Assembly (NCBI GenBank): GCA_025964215.1
Contig: JAOPZG010000589.1
Span: 1 to 9,766, forward strand
Origin: Conexibacter sp.
GTDB lineage: Bacteria > Actinomycetota > Thermoleophilia > Solirubrobacterales > Solirubrobacteraceae
Length of the DNA stretch: 9,766 nucleotides
Direction of reading: 5' to 3'
Shown: positions 6,742 through 9,766 of the stretch, in pieces
Numbering within the stretch: position 1 is the stretch's first letter
Layout: every line of letters starts with the position of its first letter
Made by a program: the position numbers and the translations under genes
Notes under the pieces: generated by a model
Told to the model about the DNA's origin: nothing
What the model saw: the letters and a program-made list of their open reading frames with translations, nothing else
The model's database searches: none

Positions 6742-7502
6742 CAGGTCGTCTCCGCCGCGCGCTCGAGCCGCGCGCGCACGTCACCGGTCAGCGGATGCGC
6801 GTGTCCGGCCCACGCGGACGCGGGCTCCAGCGCCGCGAGCTTGCGGATCGACGCCCGCGCGACCTCGGTGTCCCAGTTGAACGCGCGGTGCGGCACCCGC
6901 GGGTGGCCGTGGATCCCGGTCTGCGGATCCACGGTGTAGAAGGTGTCGCTGACCAGCGCCAGCCGGTCGCTCTCCCGCCACAGCCCGATCAGCCCCGGCG
7001 CGTGGCCGGGCAGGTGGACGACCGAGAAGCCCGCCACGTCGTCGCCCTCGCTCACGGTCCCGGCGACGACGACCGGGCCGCCGTCCCACACCGGCAGCAA
7101 GGACCCCAACAAGAAGCGCCCGTGCGGCGCCAGCAACGACAGGTCGAAGTAGTGGTCCCCGCCGTCGCCCTCGGCATCCGCCACCTCGTCGGGATGGCAG
7201 AAGACCGGCACGCCGTCGAGCCCCGGCGCGACCCCGCGGTGGTCCGCGTGCCCGTGGCCGAGCACGACGCGCGTGATCCCGCCAAGCGACGCGCCCGCCG
7301 CCGCGACCGCGTCGGTCATCGCGCTGATCCCCGCGTCGAAGAGCAGGACGCCGTCGCCGTCGCGCACGAAGTACACGTTCATCGTCTTGAGCGGGAAGCC
7401 CCCGCGCACGACCCACACGCCGTCGGCGATCGGCTCGGGAGCGCCGGCGGCCAGCCGGGCCAGCCGGGGGCGGACGTGGACGCGGCGGTTCTCGATCGGC
7501 AC
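6741..7502 (-). CDS. Metallo-beta-lactamase-fold hydrolase (253 residues)
   Basis: A cytoplasmic hydrolase of the glyoxalase II-like MBL superfamily; substrate unknown. The metal site is complete: HGHADH at 83-88 (His83, His85, Asp87, His88), HLPGHAPG with His167, SDTFYT with Asp186, and AGHAHP with His234. These are the residues of a two-metal centre. The core begins with IADGVWVVRGG (25-35) and NVYFVRDGDGVLLFDAG (42-58). Length suits a single-domain member without extra domains. The start is the GTG at 7502 (MPIENRRV), 7 bases after a TANNNT box with no spaced Shine-Dalgarno, so a leaderless mRNA is likely. Met41 would cut into the first strand and is rejected. It is first of five genes on this strand and divergent from another MBL gene that has nearly the same upstream sequence. 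Thioesterase, lactonase or glyoxalase activity is equally possible. Confidence 0.9.
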   Translation of the reverse strand: MPIENRRVHVRPRLARLAAGAPEPIADGVWVVRGGFPLKTMNVYFVRDGDGVLLFDAGISAMTDAVAAAGASLGGITRVVLGHGHADHRGVAPGLDGVPVFCHPDEVADAEGDGGDHYFDLSLLAPHGRFLLGSLLPVWDGGPVVVAGTVSEGDDVAGFSVVHLPGHAPGLIGLWRESDRLALVSDTFYTVDPQTGIHGHPRVPHRAFNWDTEVARASIRKLAALEPASAWAGHAHPLTGDVRARLERAAETT

Positions 7503-7509
7503 GCCTCGC

Positions 7510-7515
7510 AGTCTA
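7510..7515 (-). promoter_or_regulatory. Likely -10 box of the minus-strand MBL gene
   Basis: TAGACT on the minus strand fits TANNNT and ends 7 bases before the GTG start at 7502, the expected distance between a -10 box and the first transcribed base. This suggests leaderless transcription. Its first three bases belong to the 20-base element shared with the divergent gene. The -35 position would fall in a region the two promoters share only in part. Confidence 0.5.
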
Positions 7516-7612
7516 GATGGCCGATGTGCGCTTCCCGTGGCCGCGCTCGCGCCCCGGCCGGCGCGCCCGGAGCACGACCGCGACCACGGTCGAGCGCACA
7601 TCGACCATCTAG
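7513..7612. repeat. Inverted duplication filling the divergent MBL intergenic region
   Basis: The left arm (7513-7557, read on the minus strand) and the right arm (7567-7612, read on the plus strand) align over almost their whole length. The outer 20 bases, AGCGCACATCGRCCATCTAG, differ at one position. Next inward is a stretch of 2 against 3 unmatched bases, then 13 of 15 matches ending in CCACGG, then 6 of 8. That is 38 of 43 aligned positions around a 9-base centre. Each arm ends 10 or 11 bases before its own start codon, so both genes have the same upstream sequence. It may be a duplicated promoter, a long symmetric operator or a cruciform. Confidence 0.9.
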
Positions 7613-7615
7613 GGT
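7610..7615 (+). promoter_or_regulatory. Likely -10 box of the plus-strand MBL gene
   Basis: TAGGGT fits TANNNT and ends 8 bases before the ATG at 7624, mirroring the box of the opposite gene and again suggesting leaderless transcription. GAAG at 7617-7620 lies too close to the ATG to be a good Shine-Dalgarno. The same TAGGGTT string occurs just before metF. Confidence 0.5.
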
Positions 7616-7623
7616 TGAAGCAG

Positions 7624-8625
7624 ATGCCGGAGGCCAATCGCAAGCGGGAAGTGGGACGCGGGGAACGGGTGCTGCCGGGGGTCTGGCGCCTGCGGCTGCC
7701 GCTGCCGTGGCCCGGCGTCCCGCACTGCAACGCCTGGGCGCTGGCCGCCGGCGACGGCATAGTCCTGGTCGACACCGGGATGCACGAGCCGGGCTCGGTG
7801 GCGAACCTCGAGCGCGCCCTCGCACAGGTCAACCTCAAGCTAGAGCACGTCCGGCTGCTGGTCTGCACCCACGCGCACTCCGACCACTACGGGCAGGCCG
7901 CGACGATCGTCGAGCGCACCGGCTGCGAGCTCTGGATGCACCCCAACCACGAGCACATGCTCGCGGCCGCGCGCGACCCGGAGTCGGCGTTCGACCGCCG
8001 CATCGAGGTCGCCCGCCAGAGCGGCGTGCCCGAGGAGCCGCTGCGCCGCTACAGCGAGGCGCGCCGCGGCGACGACTACGGGATCTCCGGGATCGTCGAG
8101 CCGCACCGCAAGCTGCTTCCCGGCGTCGAGGTCCACACCGACCTCGGCACCTGGCAGGTCTACGAGACGCCGGGCCACGCGCCCTCGCACGTCTGCCTCT
8201 ACCAGGAGGAGCGCCGGATCCTGATCTCCGGCGACCACCTGCTCGGCCGCGTCTCGTTGTACTACGACTACGGCTACTCGCCCGATCCGGCCGGCGAGTT
8301 CCTGCACTCGCTCGACCTCGTCCAGGAGCTCGACGCGCGCCTCTGCCTCGCCGGCCACGGCCGCACGTTCACCGACGTCCAGGCGCACATCGACGCCAAC
8401 CGCGTGCTCGTGCGCGACCGCCTCGCGAAGGTCGAGGAGGTCATCACGGCGGACCCGGGGCTCACGGCGTTCGAGGCGATCCCGCGGATCTACGGGGCCG
8501 CGATCACGCCGATGACGGCCAACTGGTGGCTCTCGGAGACGCTCTCCTACCTGCGTCACCTGGAGGTCACGAACCGCCTCCAGCGCATCGAGGGCACGCC
8601 CGAGCGCTGGTCGGCGGCCGTGTAA
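7624..8625 (+). CDS. MBL-fold hydrolase with C-terminal winged-helix-like region
   Basis: A 333-residue cytoplasmic MBL-superfamily hydrolase, substrate unknown. The two-metal site is complete: THAHSDHYG with His83, His85, Asp87 and His88, TPGHAPSH with His185, SGDHLLG with Asp204, and AGHGRTF with His245. Residues from about 262 (RLAKVEEVITADPGLTAFE, then ETLSYLRHLEVTNRL) resemble the small winged-helix domain that follows the MBL core in LACTB2-like and related hydrolases. Family members include thioesterases, glyoxalase II-like enzymes and nucleases. Insert 110-165 is charged and may cover the active site. ATG 7624 is preferred; a TTG three codons earlier (7615) is possible but overlaps the -10 box. 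It diverges from a second MBL gene and lies 62 bases before metF, which has its own promoter-like sequence. Both MBL proteins begin MPxxNR and place the metal motif at residues 83-88. Confidence 0.92.
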   Translation: MPEANRKREVGRGERVLPGVWRLRLPLPWPGVPHCNAWALAAGDGIVLVDTGMHEPGSVANLERALAQVNLKLEHVRLLVCTHAHSDHYGQAATIVERTGCELWMHPNHEHMLAAARDPESAFDRRIEVARQSGVPEEPLRRYSEARRGDDYGISGIVEPHRKLLPGVEVHTDLGTWQVYETPGHAPSHVCLYQEERRILISGDHLLGRVSLYYDYGYSPDPAGEFLHSLDLVQELDARLCLAGHGRTFTDVQAHIDANRVLVRDRLAKVEEVITADPGLTAFEAIPRIYGAAITPMTANWWLSETLSYLRHLEVTNRLQRIEGTPERWSAAV

Positions 8626-8656
8626 AGCCCTGCAAGCAGGCGATTCGGCTGCAACC

Positions 8657-8677
8657 TTGACACGATCGTGTTAGGGT
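8657..8677 (+). promoter_or_regulatory. Promoter and palindromic operator-like site before metF
   Basis: TTGACA (8657-8662) is a perfect -35 match. It overlaps a perfect 12-base palindrome, ACACGATCGTGT (8660-8671), which abuts TAGGGT (8672-8677), a TANNNT box ending 10 bases before the metF ATG. The gap between TTGACA and TAGGGT is only 9 bases, too short for both to serve one normal promoter. Either TAGGGT is the -10 box with a poor -35 (CTGCAA at 8649-8654), or an unseen -10 is used. The palindrome is placed where a repressor would block polymerase. Confidence 0.45.
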
Positions 8678-8687
8678 TAGTCGGGTC

Positions 8688-9614
8688 ATGAGGATCACCG
8701 AGCTGCTGGGCGGCGACGAGCCGACGTTCTCCTTCGAGTTCTTCCCGCCGAAGACCGCCGCGGGCGAGGAGAACTTCGAGCGCGCGCTCCAGGAGCTCGC
8801 CCCGCTCGATCCCTCGTTCGTCTCGGTCACCTACGGCGCGGGCGGCACCACGCGCGAGAAGACCGTCGAGACCGTCCGCCACATCAAGGAGGACCACGGC
8901 CTCGAGGCGATGGCGCACTTCACCTGCGTCGGCGCCACGACCGAGGAGCTGCGCGTCACGCTGGAGGAGATCCGCGAGACGGGCATCGAGAACGTCCTCG
9001 CCCTCCGCGGCGACCCGCCGCGCGGACAGGAGCAGTGGACGGCGTCCGACGGCGGCCTCGAGTACTCCCATCAGCTCGTCGCGCTGCTGCGCGAGGACTA
9101 CGACTTCTCGATCGCCGCGGCGTGCTTCCCCGAGACGCACATCCACGCGACCTCGCCCGAGGACGACCTGCGCTACCTCAAGGCGAAGGTCGACGCCGGG
9201 GTCGACTACCTCATCACGCAGCTGTTCTTCGACAACGAGCTGTACTTCGACTTCGTGGACCGCGCGCGGGCGATCGGGATCGCCGTGCCGATCATCCCGG
9301 GCGTCATGCCGATCACCGGCTACGGGCAGATCTCCAAGATCACCAACATGTGCGGCGCGACGATGCCCGAGCACGTGCTCGCGGAGCTCGACGCGCGGCA
9401 GGACGACCCCGAGGCCGTCGCCGAGTTCGGCGTCTCCTACGCGACGATGCAGTGCGCCGACCTGCTCGCCAAGGGCGCGCCGGGCATCCACTTCTGCACG
9501 CTGAACCGCTCGCCGGCGACGCGGGCGATCCTCAGCGCGCTGCGCCTCTGGCGTCCGTGGGACGCGCAGCACACCGGCCTCGGCGAGCCGCGCCGGCCGC
9601 CGGCCGTCGCGTAG
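8688..9614 (+). CDS. metF: Methylenetetrahydrofolate reductase
   Basis: Reduces 5,10-methylene-tetrahydrofolate to 5-methyl-tetrahydrofolate with FAD and NAD(P)H, supplying the methyl group for methionine synthesis in the cytoplasm. It has 308 residues, the normal size for a bacterial single-domain TIM-barrel enzyme. Seen: TFSFEFFPPK at 13-22 with Glu17, the conserved acid at the active site; SVTYGAGGTTR at 46-56; HFTCVGAT at 77-84; LALRGDPP at 104-111 with Asp109, which acts near the flavin N1; ITQLFFDN at 176-183 with the folate-contacting Gln178; and GIHFCTLNRS at 266-275. The tail (285-308) is basic and Pro-rich. ATG 8688 is the only start that keeps the N-terminus. A methyltransferase gene starts 14 bases after the stop, so the two are probably co-transcribed. 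A palindromic promoter site lies just upstream. Confidence 0.97.
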   Translation: MRITELLGGDEPTFSFEFFPPKTAAGEENFERALQELAPLDPSFVSVTYGAGGTTREKTVETVRHIKEDHGLEAMAHFTCVGATTEELRVTLEEIRETGIENVLALRGDPPRGQEQWTASDGGLEYSHQLVALLREDYDFSIAAACFPETHIHATSPEDDLRYLKAKVDAGVDYLITQLFFDNELYFDFVDRARAIGIAVPIIPGVMPITGYGQISKITNMCGATMPEHVLAELDARQDDPEAVAEFGVSYATMQCADLLAKGAPGIHFCTLNRSPATRAILSALRLWRPWDAQHTGLGEPRRPPAVA

Positions 9615-9628
9615 GCGCCGCCGCTCCC

Positions 9629-9766
9629 ATGGCCACCACCTGGGGGGTCGGCGAGTACCCGCTGATGGGTCAGCGGCTCAAGCCCGCGGCCCAGCGAGCG
9701 GTCGACCTCGCCCGGATCGCCCCCGGTGACCGCGTGCTGGACCTCGCGTGCGGGACCGGCAACGCC
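9629..9766 (+). CDS. Class I SAM-dependent methyltransferase, 5' part only
   Basis: The first 46 codons of a gene that runs off the right edge with no stop. The ATG at 9629 is followed by ATTWGVGEYPLMGQRLKPAA, and VLDLACGTGNA (36-46) is motif I, the glycine-rich loop that binds S-adenosylmethionine in class I methyltransferases. The helix before it (residues 20-32) and the motif position near residue 36 fit UbiE- and type 11-like small-molecule methyltransferases. Substrate cannot be told from this fragment. It begins 14 bases after metF with no good Shine-Dalgarno, so co-expression with metF is likely. Use of SAM would tie it loosely to the methionine cycle that metF feeds. Confidence 0.85.
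   Translation, partial: MATTWGVGEYPLMGQRLKPAAQRAVDLARIAPGDRVLDLACGTGNA

Noticed and set aside
7513..7612. Reading the inverted repeat as a bidirectional terminator
   Set aside because: It lies between gene starts, not gene ends, has no T-run, and its arms end in -10 boxes.
8630..8641. CCTGCAAGCAGG as a terminator after the plus-strand MBL gene
   Set aside because: Only a 4-5 bp stem with a tiny loop and no T-run.
6795..8660. Plus-strand open frame running from within one MBL gene across the intergenic region and through the second
   Set aside because: It covers two real genes in the wrong frame or strand and shows no family motif.

Overview
The window is about 9.8 kb of GC-rich, tightly packed bacterial DNA. 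Several traits point to a high-GC actinobacterium. They are strong G/C bias at third codon positions, gene ends that overlap as ATGA or TGATG, GTG starts with little Shine-Dalgarno signal, TANNNT boxes placed 7-10 bases before start codons (the pattern of leaderless promoters), and a secreted protein with a Cys-containing PASTA domain and a Lys-rich tail. Conexibacter/Solirubrobacter-type Thermoleophilia is my best guess, but this is an inference from style and not a database match. No rRNA, tRNA, CRISPR array, transposase or phage gene is visible.

Layout. Bases 36-1484 (minus) encode pyruvate kinase with residues typical of the K+-independent branch. Facing it across a 197-base gap, 1682-2197 (plus) encodes a 171-residue unknown protein with a C-terminal four-cysteine motif and lower GC than its surroundings. 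Bases 7502 down to 2219 (minus) hold five closely spaced genes. In transcription order they are a metallo-beta-lactamase-fold (MBL) hydrolase, a 124-residue unknown protein, a secreted repeat/PKD/PASTA protein, a class V PLP aminotransferase and an M29 metallo-aminopeptidase. Bases 7624-8625 (plus) encode a second MBL hydrolase with a C-terminal winged-helix-like region. It is followed by metF (8688-9614) and the first 46 codons of a SAM-dependent methyltransferase (9629 to the window edge).

How the genes may work together. Most are household metabolism: the last step of glycolysis, one-carbon supply for methionine (metF, with a methyltransferase just behind it), and peptide trimming next to amino-acid transamination. 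The two MBL hydrolases are divergent. The 121 bases between them are largely one inverted duplication, with arms of about 45 bases, which gives both genes nearly the same upstream sequence down to the -10 box. This is the most unusual structure in the window. I see no defence, secretion or biosynthetic system. The other points worth a second look are the zinc-ribbon-tailed unknown protein and the domain combination of the secreted protein.
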